Below, piece by piece: positions 51,167-58,931 of a DNA stretch of 64,000 bases. This stretch comes from Hydrogenophaga palleronii_A (GTDB lineage: Bacteria > Pseudomonadota > Gammaproteobacteria > Burkholderiales > Burkholderiaceae_C): positions 372,001-436,000 of the forward strand of contig NZ_JAVDWU010000003.1 in assembly GCF_031457455.1 (NCBI RefSeq), written 5' to 3'. The position numbers and the translations under genes were made by a program. The notes beneath the pieces are model-generated. The model was not told where the DNA came from, ran no database searches, and was given only the letters and a program-made list of their open reading frames with translations. Every line of letters begins with the position of its first letter. Position 1 is the first letter of the stretch.

Positions 51167-52135
51167 TCACCTGTTCCCAATCGGTTCAGGCGCCAGCGAG
51201 AGGTGCTTGGCGCCGTCACGCGTCTGCACATACTTCAGGCCATCGGTGGACAACATCGCGCCCACAGGCACGGTATCGGGTGCGGGTGCCTCGGAGGCCA
51301 CAACCTCGATGCCTCGCACCAGCGGCGCAAGATCGGCCGCGATGCGATTCGCAGCGGCGCGAACCTCGTCCAGGTACATGGCGCGCCCGCTGACTTCGAA
51401 CACCCCTCGGCCGCGGTAGCTCGCCACCAGTCCCGAGGTGCTCAGTGCATCGGAAATGCTTTGCGCGATCTCCGACGCAGCGGCGTACCGGTGCTCGATG
51501 GACTCGGACGGAAAGCGCGCAAGCTGCTGGCGCAGGGTCAGCACCTCAGCGCTGTTCGTAAGCAGCCCCTCAACGACGACGCGCTCGGCGGAGGTCCGCA
51601 CCTCCAGGTCATGCCATCCGGCGTCCGACAACAGGCGACTCACCTGATTCACCAGCGGCTCGGTCACCGCGTCTGCCTTCTGGGTCAGGGTGCCCTGCCA
51701 GGTCACTGCGCCGAAAGCACCGCCTGCGGCCAACGCAGCCACAGCGGCCACCGCCGATGCCATCCGTGTCCAGCTCGAAGCCGCGGCGTCACGCACCTCA
51801 TGGGCAGCTTTTGCGATGGGGCGCATCAGGCACTCCAGCAGCTCCATGTCAGAAGGCCATGCCACACCCACGGGGCCCGCGCACAGCACCACGTCGCCGA
51901 AGCGGCGCGGCTCGAAGTCCGCAAAAGGCCGTGCCGAGCGATCTGCCATGTCTGCCTGATTCAAGGTGATGGTGAGCACGTTGCCTTCTTCCAGTAGTTC
52001 AAGTTCCAGGGGCTGTACCTGCCAGTCAACGAGCTGAATGTCTGCTTGCTCGTCTGCGGCGATTCGGTACTTCGATGCAGTCAAGGTTATTTGCACCCCA
52101 GCATGGCGACCAGTCAGAACACGAAGCTGCTTCAT
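51167..52135 (-). CDS. sctD: SctD inner-membrane ring protein
   Basis: 322 residues from the ATG at 52135 (MKQLRVLTGRHAGVQITLTA). An N-terminal FHA-like cytoplasmic domain (about 1-95) precedes a transmembrane helix at about 125-145 (SAVAAVAALAAGGAFGAVTW). Periplasmic ring-building domains follow (DLEVRTSAERVVVEGLLTNS; VASYRGRGVFEVSGRAMYLD). It pairs with SctJ below SctC. In Xanthomonas the equivalent gene lies beside hpaA; here it follows sctC by 14 bp. Confidence 0.9.
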   Translation of the reverse strand: MKQLRVLTGRHAGVQITLTASKYRIAADEQADIQLVDWQVQPLELELLEEGNVLTITLNQADMADRSARPFADFEPRRFGDVVLCAGPVGVAWPSDMELLECLMRPIAKAAHEVRDAAASSWTRMASAVAAVAALAAGGAFGAVTWQGTLTQKADAVTEPLVNQVSRLLSDAGWHDLEVRTSAERVVVEGLLTNSAEVLTLRQQLARFPSESIEHRYAAASEIAQSISDALSTSGLVASYRGRGVFEVSGRAMYLDEVRAAANRIAADLAPLVRGIEVVASEAPAPDTVPVGAMLSTDGLKYVQTRDGAKHLSLAPEPIGNR

Positions 52136-52149
52136 GATTCGCGAATCCC

Positions 52150-54051
52150 TCAATAGCCGTTGTTGTGCTGAACAGACTGCGCCTCGCGCTCATGGCTTTG
52201 AGCAGCGGATTCGCCCTGCGTTTGGGCGGCCGCAGGCACGCCGCCGGGCCGCAGGGACAACGACAACTTCAGGCGTGACGAATCCGTCGCAGGTTTGCTG
52301 GCCTGGGTGGTGCTGGCCTGGGTGGTGACGGTGCGGCCACCCACGACCTTGGGGGTAATGAGGAACAGCCGCTCCGTGCGCGACGTGCTGCTGCCATTCC
52401 ATCGAAACAGACCGCCCACCAATGGAGCACGTCGCAAGCCCGGAACGCCGGATTCCTGCACCGTCGTGGACTCCACCATCAGGCCGCCAATCAGCAGACT
52501 CTCGCCTTCGCGCACATGGGCCTCGGTGCGGATCTCGGTCTTCCTGACCACGGGCACCTGGTCCACCAGGCTGGTCTCGAAGTTGCCGTCTTCGATGTAG
52601 AGCGACAACTTGATCTGATTGCCGCCTTCGTCTTCGATGACCTGTGGCGTGACCTGCATCAGCGTGCCCGCTTCGATCTGGAACAGGCGAGCGTCGAGAT
52701 TGCCCGCCACGCGCACCGTGGCCACCCGCTTTTCCTTCATCATCGCGGGCCGGTTGACCACGCCCAGCAACGAAGGCTTGGAAAGCACCCGCGCCTTGCC
52801 CTCGCCCTGAAGTGCGTTGATGCGCATGAGCAGTTGGCGGCCCGCATCGGCCACCACCGTGCCTATGGAGAAGGTGCCCAACCCCGAGATCGTCTGCCCG
52901 CTGCCGGCCGGACCCGCCGCACCGGCAGGCGAGGTCACGGAAAATTGCCCCTTTGAACCCTGCAACGACCAATCGACCCCGAGTGAGTGCACGTTGTCTT
53001 CACTCACATCAATGATCATGACCTCCAGCTCCACCAGCATGGGCTTCTGGTCAAGCCGCTGGATCAGCGCCTCGTACTCGCGCATGCGGTGCGAACGCCC
53101 TTGCACGATGACGGAATTGGTGCCCTCGTCCGCTTCGAAGTTGGGCTGGTCTTCCTCGAAGTTGACCGGGCTTCGCAAGCTGCGTGTGCTGCGGGCGGCC
53201 CCTGATTTGTCTGGCGCGGGCATGCTCTCATGGGAGACCGAAGGCAGGTCCGGCATCATCTTGCCGCTGCCGTACAGCGACTCCATCGACCTGATCTTCA
53301 GGCTCACCGGGCGCGAGCCCTGAGATTCTCCGGCCTCTGACTCGGCGCTGTTGCGCGAATACAGCCCACGCAGAACCGACGCGATGCCCGGGATGTTCAC
53401 CTCGCCCAGGGCACGGTCGCCTGCAGAAGCAAAACGCAATGGAAACACACGCACCACACGCTCGTTGCCTTCGGTGGCCCCCTGGTCCAGCGACTCCAGC
53501 GCCTGGGCAACCAGTTCGATGTGGCGCGGGGGCCCATAGACCAGGAGCGTGTGCTGCGCGTCGTCGAACCTCAGTTCAAACCGTTTGTCCCCGAGACCGA
53601 GCGACGCCAGCAGCCCCATGACTTCTTCGCGGCTGTAGCCCTTCAGGCGAAACAGGCGGCTCTGGATGGCACTGGGCGGATAGAAGTAAAGCGCTGTGCC
53701 ATCGTGGTACCAAAGCACCCCGTAGGCTTTCGAAATGGCGTTGAGGAAGCCCTGCGGCGTGGTGTCGAAGTTTGCGCTGACCACACCTTCCACGCCATCA
53801 CCCACCACGGCGGGCAAGCCCTGGCTGGCCGCGAAATCGCGCAGCACGTCCGCCAGGCGCTTGCCTTCAGCCCGGTAGACAAAACGCTGGGTGCCCACGG
53901 CACGCGCTGATTGAGCTGCACGGTCGTCCGCAACCCGCACGGGGTGCGGGCTTTGGGCTTGGAACTGTGCAGTTGCATCACTGCAGGCCAACAAGGTCAG
54001 GCAGGCCGCGACCAGCGCGCGATGGCGACCAGTGAATGCTGCCTTCATCAC
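52150..54051 (-). CDS. sctC: SctC (HrcC) outer-membrane secretin
   Basis: 633 residues. Signal peptide at residues 1-28 (ALVAACLTLLACSDATAQ). N0/N1 domains (FVYRAEGKRLADVLRDFAAS; GVLWYHDGTALYFYPPSAIQ) precede a Ser-rich insertion, N3, and the secretin core (EVMIIDVSEDNVHSLGVDWS; VPVVRKTEIRTEAHVREGES; LLIGGLMVESTTVQESGVPG; RTERLFLITPKVV). It forms the outer-membrane pore. Its start overlaps the hpa1-like gene by 4 nt. Confidence 0.96.
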   Translation of the reverse strand: MMKAAFTGRHRALVAACLTLLACSDATAQFQAQSPHPVRVADDRAAQSARAVGTQRFVYRAEGKRLADVLRDFAASQGLPAVVGDGVEGVVSANFDTTPQGFLNAISKAYGVLWYHDGTALYFYPPSAIQSRLFRLKGYSREEVMGLLASLGLGDKRFELRFDDAQHTLLVYGPPRHIELVAQALESLDQGATEGNERVVRVFPLRFASAGDRALGEVNIPGIASVLRGLYSRNSAESEAGESQGSRPVSLKIRSMESLYGSGKMMPDLPSVSHESMPAPDKSGAARSTRSLRSPVNFEEDQPNFEADEGTNSVIVQGRSHRMREYEALIQRLDQKPMLVELEVMIIDVSEDNVHSLGVDWSLQGSKGQFSVTSPAGAAGPAGSGQTISGLGTFSIGTVVADAGRQLLMRINALQGEGKARVLSKPSLLGVVNRPAMMKEKRVATVRVAGNLDARLFQIEAGTLMQVTPQVIEDEGGNQIKLSLYIEDGNFETSLVDQVPVVRKTEIRTEAHVREGESLLIGGLMVESTTVQESGVPGLRRAPLVGGLFRWNGSSTSRTERLFLITPKVVGGRTVTTQASTTQASKPATDSSRLKLSLSLRPGGVPAAAQTQGESAAQSHEREAQSVQHNNGY

Positions 54052-54434
54052 AGGGGCTCCGCATCCGGATCGTCCTCGTCAGGCTCTTCTTCCTGGAAGA
54101 ACTTTTCCATGGCCTCCTTCATCATGCCCTGCCCGGCATTGAGTGTGTTGGACGCAAACTGCGTCAACACCTCATTCAATTCGTCGCTGTTTCCACTGCC
54201 CGCACTGCCCGAAGTGGCCGGTGCCGAAACGCCTGGCGCCGACGGGGGCACGCCGCCACCGGTGGACGGGTTCATCTGCGAGGTGATCAGGTTGAACAAC
54301 TCCTGCGGTGACATACCGAAGTTGTTGGCCAGCTGGTCAAGCAGCTGTTGGAACGATGCGCCATCGTTGGACGGCGTGGTTGGGGGCGGCGACGAATAGC
54401 CCGCAGGGCTCGTGCCATTGATTGACAGAGACAT
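54048..54434 (-). CDS. Hpa1-like small harpin / secreted protein
   Basis: 128 residues from the ATG at 54434 with GGAGG 7 nt upstream (MSLSINGTSPAGYSSPPPTT). No Cys, Pro/Ser/Gly-rich, with two helical parts (SFQQLLDQLANNFGMSPQEL; NSDELNEVLTQFASNTLNAG) and an acidic tail (EEEPDEDDPDAEPL). Size, composition and location before the secretin gene match Hpa1/HpaG of Xanthomonas. It is the first gene after the PIP promoter of the main operon. Confidence 0.72.
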   Translation of the reverse strand: MSLSINGTSPAGYSSPPPTTPSNDGASFQQLLDQLANNFGMSPQELFNLITSQMNPSTGGGVPPSAPGVSAPATSGSAGSGNSDELNEVLTQFASNTLNAGQGMMKEAMEKFFQEEEPDEDDPDAEPL

Positions 54435-54473
54435 GGTGGTTCCTCCGGATGTTGGGGTGTTGATGACCCTTTG

Positions 54474-54535
54474 AGCGTAGGAACGAGGACCGTCGTAACC
54501 GCCACCGCAGGCGAAGCCAGGTGCGGCACTGCGAA
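54474..54535 (-). promoter_or_regulatory. PIP box and -10 of the main sctC-sctN operon
   Basis: On the minus strand TTCGC-N15-TTCGC (54511-54535) is followed after 31 bp by TACGCT (54474-54479). Predicted leader is about 33 nt to the hpa1-like ATG. This is the closest match in the window to the canonical PIP/-10 pair. Confidence 0.92.
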
Positions 54536-54571
54536 ACCTGGTCGCATTTCCAAAACCGGCGTGTGCCACGG

Positions 54572-54633
54572 TTCGCATCGCAGCACACCGCTTCGCCATT
54601 GGGTTGTTGATTCAAGGGTTCTTTTTCAACACT
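54572..54633 (+). promoter_or_regulatory. PIP box and -10 of the hpa2-like unit
   Basis: TTCGC-N15-TTCGC (54572-54596) is followed after 31 bp by AACACT (54628-54633). It is divergent from the main-operon promoter, with 36 bp between the boxes. The rest of 54435-54723 shows nothing further. Confidence 0.85.
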
Positions 54634-54723
54634 TCCGACATGCCCAATCCGCCACGTCACGTGCGGTTGTGCAAAGGGTCTTTGATCGGCCGCCACGCGG
54701 TCACCACTCACAGGAGCATTTCC

Positions 54724-55128
54724 ATGCAAGCTGCCCAAACCATCGCCGGTTACGCCGACCTCTTTTCCTCGCTGCAATCGGTACAGGCAACCGTACAGAC
54801 GCAAATCGAGCGGTTCCAGCGACTCATGACCGACATCAAGCTCGCTGCCGGCGCGCACCCGGACGAAGCGGGCGCGCGCGCCGTGGGCAACGCAGCGCTG
54901 AAGCTGCACCGTGCACATGCACTGCTGTACGGCGCTGGCGAGGCCAGTGCTTCGGTCACCTCCCCACAAATCCAAACCGATCCCGCCAGCGAAGAAGTCG
55001 ATCTGCAACACGCCCTCGGCGAGTTCTCCACGCTGCTGTCCCACAGCCAGAACACCTCACGCGAAGTGACCGCACTGCTCGACGGTGTCGAGCAGGAAAT
55101 TGCGCAGCTGCGCAGCCCGGCCAACTGA
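54724..55128 (+). CDS. Small coiled-coil protein of the Hrp regulon
   Basis: 134 residues from the ATG at 54724 with AGGAG 8 nt upstream (MQAAQTIAGYADLFSSLQSV). Mostly helical, with heptad-like leucines (TQIERFQRLMTDIKLAAG; EFSTLLSHSQNTSREVTALL). No recognised family. It is the first gene behind a PIP promoter and overlaps or abuts the hpa2-like gene, so it is likely an accessory or secreted component of the system. Confidence 0.72.
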   Translation: MQAAQTIAGYADLFSSLQSVQATVQTQIERFQRLMTDIKLAAGAHPDEAGARAVGNAALKLHRAHALLYGAGEASASVTSPQIQTDPASEEVDLQHALGEFSTLLSHSQNTSREVTALLDGVEQEIAQLRSPAN

Positions 55129-55138
55129 CGGATGCCCG

Positions 55139-55885
55139 GTGGTGATCCACCATCGACCACTGTGGCGGGTGGCCTGCCTGGCTGCCCTGCTGGCCTCCCC
55201 CAGCGAAGCCGCAGTGCGCTACCGCTGCGAAATGCCCGACGGCAACGAACTCGTGGCCATGCAGGACCTGTCGGCGAGATTCGGCGGTGCGGTGCGCCGC
55301 TGCACCGCCTTTGAAACATCGGAACCCGAAGCCGTTCCCACGGTGTTGCGCACCGACGGCATCCTGCCGGGCCTGGAAAAGCCCATCCGCCCGCGCCCCC
55401 TGCGACCCGTGCACAGCGCAACACCGCTGATGCAACCCCTGATTCAGCCGCCGATGCATCCTCTGATGCCGCCTTCCGTCCTGGACCTTCAACCTCCGGG
55501 TTTGAGGTCCATGGTGGCCGCGGCCAGTGCGCGTCAGGGCCTGGACCCCCGCCTGGTGGTTGCGCTGGTGCAAGTGGAGTCGGCCTACCGACCGCATGCA
55601 CGATCGCCCAAGGGCGCACTGGGGCTCATGCAAATCATGCCCGCCACGGGCGCACGCTACGGCGTGGACACACCCCAAGCACTGCTGGACCCAGCCACCA
55701 ACATCGACGTGGGCACGCGCTACCTGCGCGACCTGCATCGGCTGTTCGATGGCCAGATCGAACTCGTGCTGGCGGCCTACAACGCGGGCGAGGGTGCGGT
55801 CAAACGCTACGGCAACCGCATTCCCCCCTACCGGGAAACGCAAAACTACGTGCGAAAGATCCTGGGCCTGTACCGAGACCGATAG
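55139..55885 (+). CDS. Hpa2-like lytic transglycosylase
   Basis: 248 residues from a GTG at 55139 (or 55142); the 5' extension to 55085 overlaps the previous gene. A signal-peptide-like stretch PLWRVACLAALLASPSEA is followed by a Pro-rich linker. The SLT domain covers about 125-248: catalytic Glu in ALVQVESAYRPHARSPKG, then ALGLMQIMPATGARYGV, NIDVGTRYLRDLHRLFDG and LVLAAYNAGEGAVKRYG. It cuts peptidoglycan to let the secretion apparatus through (Hpa2/HpaH, IagB, IpgF family). PIP-controlled with the preceding gene. Confidence 0.9.
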   Translation: MVIHHRPLWRVACLAALLASPSEAAVRYRCEMPDGNELVAMQDLSARFGGAVRRCTAFETSEPEAVPTVLRTDGILPGLEKPIRPRPLRPVHSATPLMQPLIQPPMHPLMPPSVLDLQPPGLRSMVAAASARQGLDPRLVVALVQVESAYRPHARSPKGALGLMQIMPATGARYGVDTPQALLDPATNIDVGTRYLRDLHRLFDGQIELVLAAYNAGEGAVKRYGNRIPPYRETQNYVRKILGLYRDR

Positions 55886-56014
55886 CGGGAAGGCGGCGTG
55901 GGTCGGCAGCAGCGCCGTTTCACGCCGCTACGCCTGAACGTTCGCGCCGATGGTCGCAAACGCGGACATTGCCTTGGCGCTGAAAGGGGGTGTCATCGCG
56001 CCACGAGACCAGCT

Positions 56015-57802
56015 TCACGGGATCTCGTCGCGCCTCCCCGCGTCCTGCCGCGTGCGACTGCCTGCACCACCCATTTCGGTGTCGGGATTTGCAGCAAGGG
56101 TGCCTGCCTGCTGGCTGTTCGTCGCTTCGCGAACCGCCGCATTCGCCTGCCACGTGCCGCCGATCGTCTTGTATTTCAGCCCCTCGTAAGCTGCCTCGAT
56201 GATGTTCATTGAAGCGTTCTGCGCCCACTCTGGCGCATCCTTCATCGCAAAACCCACGGCACTGAATATGGCGTTACCCGCACCGATCGCGGTGATTCGT
56301 GCCGGGGTCTGGTCGAGCACGCGACCATAGTCCCTGTCCTCGGGCTTCAGGAATTTCAGTTTCGGGTCCCATTGCTGGATGGTTCCCGATTGGCTGGCCT
56401 CTTGCTGGGTCACCGAGAACCAGTCCGCTGCCTCGACGGCCGTATTGATGGCCGCCTTGACGGCCGAGACGCCTGCCTTCGCCATCCACGCCTGCCCGTG
56501 CGACAGCTCCGTGCTGTTGCCGCGCAACACGGCATCCGCTGTCGCGGCGTGCGGCGTCAGCGCGGGCAGGTAAGAGTGGCCGTAGTTGCCGATGACGTTG
56601 GCGAGGGCATAGAACTTGGCGGAAGCCGTCATGTGCGCTCCACTCACCCCGCCTGTCGTGGGAGCCGCCGTGTTGACCATGCGGAAGCTGGCCTGCAAGG
56701 AGTCGCGCACGCCGCTGTACAGCAAGGCCTTGAAGTCCGCAGCGAACAGCTTCACCGCCCGCTCGGTGTCGGGCTGGTCGGCCCTGGCGGCGAGCATGCC
56801 GACGGCGACCTGGGTCGTCGACGCCATGATCTGCAGGTTCGTCACCATGCGGGAATGATCTTGTTGCTGTTGCCGCAGCTTGACCTTGTCCGCCTCCGGC
56901 AGCGCATTCCATTGGGGTTCCGACATGGCATGGAAGCCACGCGCCGCGGCCTCGGGATCGCGGTTCTCACGCGCACGGCGTATGAACTGGGCGCCCACGC
57001 CGATCACCCCCATCCCCACCTGCAAGCCGAGGGCGTGGTCCGGCGGCATGTGACGCATCGACAGCACCAGGGTCTCGGCCATCATCTCCCGAAGAAAAGT
57101 CGGCACGCCCACCGTCACCGACTGATGGATCAGGTGACCGGCCGCTGCGCCGACTGCGCCGGTGGGCGGCTTCAGCAGGCGCAGCGAGGCCCCTTGCGCG
57201 AGCACCTCCTTGCCCACAGTAGCGGCCGCCTGTCCTATGGCCGAGCCCGTTGCGAGGATGGCGTTTCCGGCAGCACCGCTGGCTGCACCAGCGAGGGCCT
57301 GCACCGCACCCATCGACGAACCGATCAAGGCACGCCAACTGCGCTCGGGCGGCGGCGTGGCCGTGGGCGAGGCTGGCAGGCTGATGTCGAGCGGGCCGCT
57401 GAACGGGACGGCAAGGGAATTCTGGTCGATTGAGCGAAAAGACCCCAGGTCGATGCTCTGAAACGATGCCTTCGACTCGCTGAATCGATTCGATCGTTCA
57501 CCCGTAGGCAGCAGCGCAGAGCTGTCATGCTGAGCGCTCGCAACGGGGCGGATTTCAGACGACACACGCGACCCCGACGCGTACGAGGTCGACGGATCTT
57601 GCGGCAGCACCAAGCCACGACGCGGAGGCATGCCTGCCTCGGACGCCATGGGCTGATGGCGTTCCCGCAAGCCCTCAGGAACCGCCTGTGAAATGGAGGG
57701 CCCGCCTCGGTCCGTGGTGCCTCGAGACGGCGGCAGTACGAGGTCATCAGGCACAGAGGCAGATCGGCCCGAGCCGGAAGGTGGGAGTTTCGAGATGGTC
57801 AT
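56015..57802 (-). CDS. Large helical secreted effector or translocator (paralogue of 42712-44772)
   Basis: 595 residues. Residues 1-155 are Ser/Pro/Arg-rich, with FSESKASFQSIDLGSFRSID. A helical, partly hydrophobic region follows (GAVQALAGAASGAAGNAILA; AGHLIHQSVTVGVPTFLREM; DPEAAARGFHAMSEPQWNAL; IGAGNAIFSAVGFAMKDAPE). Conserved blocks are shared with 42712-44772. Its start overlaps the second chaperone gene by 4 nt, giving the order chaperone A, chaperone B, effector. PIP promoter at 58824-58885. Confidence 0.75.
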   Translation of the reverse strand: MTISKLPPSGSGRSASVPDDLVLPPSRGTTDRGGPSISQAVPEGLRERHQPMASEAGMPPRRGLVLPQDPSTSYASGSRVSSEIRPVASAQHDSSALLPTGERSNRFSESKASFQSIDLGSFRSIDQNSLAVPFSGPLDISLPASPTATPPPERSWRALIGSSMGAVQALAGAASGAAGNAILATGSAIGQAAATVGKEVLAQGASLRLLKPPTGAVGAAAGHLIHQSVTVGVPTFLREMMAETLVLSMRHMPPDHALGLQVGMGVIGVGAQFIRRARENRDPEAAARGFHAMSEPQWNALPEADKVKLRQQQQDHSRMVTNLQIMASTTQVAVGMLAARADQPDTERAVKLFAADFKALLYSGVRDSLQASFRMVNTAAPTTGGVSGAHMTASAKFYALANVIGNYGHSYLPALTPHAATADAVLRGNSTELSHGQAWMAKAGVSAVKAAINTAVEAADWFSVTQQEASQSGTIQQWDPKLKFLKPEDRDYGRVLDQTPARITAIGAGNAIFSAVGFAMKDAPEWAQNASMNIIEAAYEGLKYKTIGGTWQANAAVREATNSQQAGTLAANPDTEMGGAGSRTRQDAGRRDEIP

Positions 57803-58257
57803 GCCGCCCCCTTGGATGGCACCGAGGCGGTGGCTTCACCGGCCCCTGCAACCAACATGTTTGCCATGGCGGCAAACTGCCGAAGCCAGCCGGCGAAGAG
57901 CCCTGCGTCTGCCATGGCAAGCGACCAGCGGCACATCAATGCAGGCCCGGTGAGCGTGCGGCCATAAGCAACCCCGGCTTGAAGCAGCAGTGCAGTGCAG
58001 GCGCGAAGCGCAGCCGTGCGTCGCTCCGGTGTATCGAACCAGTCAGCGGGCAGTGCGGTGGACAAGACCAGGACGTCTTCGTCGGGGGTCGGCGCCACCG
58101 CAATGCTGCGGCTCTCCAGTTCGATCACGCCCGTGCGTGCCGCTTCGGCGGCTTGCGCTGGCGAGGCGCCGAGCCAAGTGGCGGCTTCGTGCAGGAGTGA
58201 CAGCACGGCGCCGGACGCTTCGAGCTCCTGTTCGGCTTCACGCGTGGCGGCGCTCAT
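57799..58257 (-). CDS. CesT-like chaperone B of the 56-58 kb effector module
   Basis: 152 residues from the ATG at 58257 (MSAATREAEQELEASGAVLS), which overlaps the upstream gene by 4 nt (ATGA). CesT-type pattern: SLLHEAATWLGASPAQAAEA, SIAVAPTPDEDVLVLSTALP, AGVAYGRTLTGPALMCRWSL, LFAGWLRQFAAMANMLV. It aligns with the C-terminal half of the fused chaperone at 44769-45770. It probably acts as a heterodimer with chaperone A for the effector at 56015-57802. Confidence 0.7.
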   Translation of the reverse strand: MSAATREAEQELEASGAVLSLLHEAATWLGASPAQAAEAARTGVIELESRSIAVAPTPDEDVLVLSTALPADWFDTPERRTAALRACTALLLQAGVAYGRTLTGPALMCRWSLAMADAGLFAGWLRQFAAMANMLVAGAGEATASVPSKGAA

Positions 58258-58727
58258 TGCGGTGCTCCCTTGCCCTGCGCCGCACCGAGCGACGCGCTGA
58301 CGCCCTCGCGCACAGCCCGGCACATGCCGACCATGCCATCCACGCGACCAGCGAGGAACCGCGCGTCGAGCAAATCGGGCGGCAAAGGCGCGACGAGGAC
58401 GGCGTCACTGCCGTCTTCCAGACCGAACGCCCAGTCGCTGAGCAGCATCGCCTGCGCGTTGGCCAACAGCAGCGCGTCGGACCACGCGGCGTCACTGACA
58501 CCGGAGGGCGCCGCAGCCCCCAGGCAAGCGACCCACGGCCCATCGTCTGGCCCGGCTGGCAGCACATGCAGCGCGAAGTCTTCGATCAACGTCGATCCCA
58601 CTTCAGCGAACTGCTGAGCGATCTGCTCGCTGGCTCCGAGCAATCGGGCCGCATCTCTCATGCAGGCCCTGCGTTGCGGAGAAAGGATCGGCCAGTTTTG
58701 CGAGTCAGGTGGGGGTGGTTGACTCAT
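58254..58727 (-). CDS. CesT-like chaperone A of the 56-58 kb effector module
   Basis: 157 residues from the ATG at 58727 (MSQPPPPDSQNWPILSPQRR). Pattern: MRDAARLLGASEQIAQQFAE, DDGPWVACLGAAAPSGVSDA, QAMLLSDWAFGLEDGSDAVL. It aligns with the N-terminal half of the fused chaperone at 44769-45770. It is the first gene of a three-gene unit behind a PIP promoter. Confidence 0.7.
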   Translation of the reverse strand: MSQPPPPDSQNWPILSPQRRACMRDAARLLGASEQIAQQFAEVGSTLIEDFALHVLPAGPDDGPWVACLGAAAPSGVSDAAWSDALLLANAQAMLLSDWAFGLEDGSDAVLVAPLPPDLLDARFLAGRVDGMVGMCRAVREGVSASLGAAQGKGAPQ

Positions 58728-58823
58728 GTTCCTGTTTCCATGGGTTGGTGAGGGGCATGAAATAGGCGATGGAGCGGGGCAGCGCACGAGCCTGAAGCAC
58801 TCAGCACCGGCATTTCAGGGCTT

Positions 58824-58885
58824 ACTCTGAAGCCATGTCCATGTCGTGCCAGGCAGGAGCACGAAGCAAACGGTGACGACACGAA
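58824..58885 (-). promoter_or_regulatory. PIP box and -10 of the chaperone-effector unit
   Basis: On the minus strand TTCGT-N15-TTCGT (58861-58885) is followed after 31 bp by CAGAGT (58824-58829). It overlaps the end of the YopJ-like gene's downstream region and serves 58727 downward. Confidence 0.8.
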
Positions 58886-58931
58886 GCACGCGGCGGCGCC
58901 GCGAGCCGCTGCAGCCAGTCAGCCATTGTGG

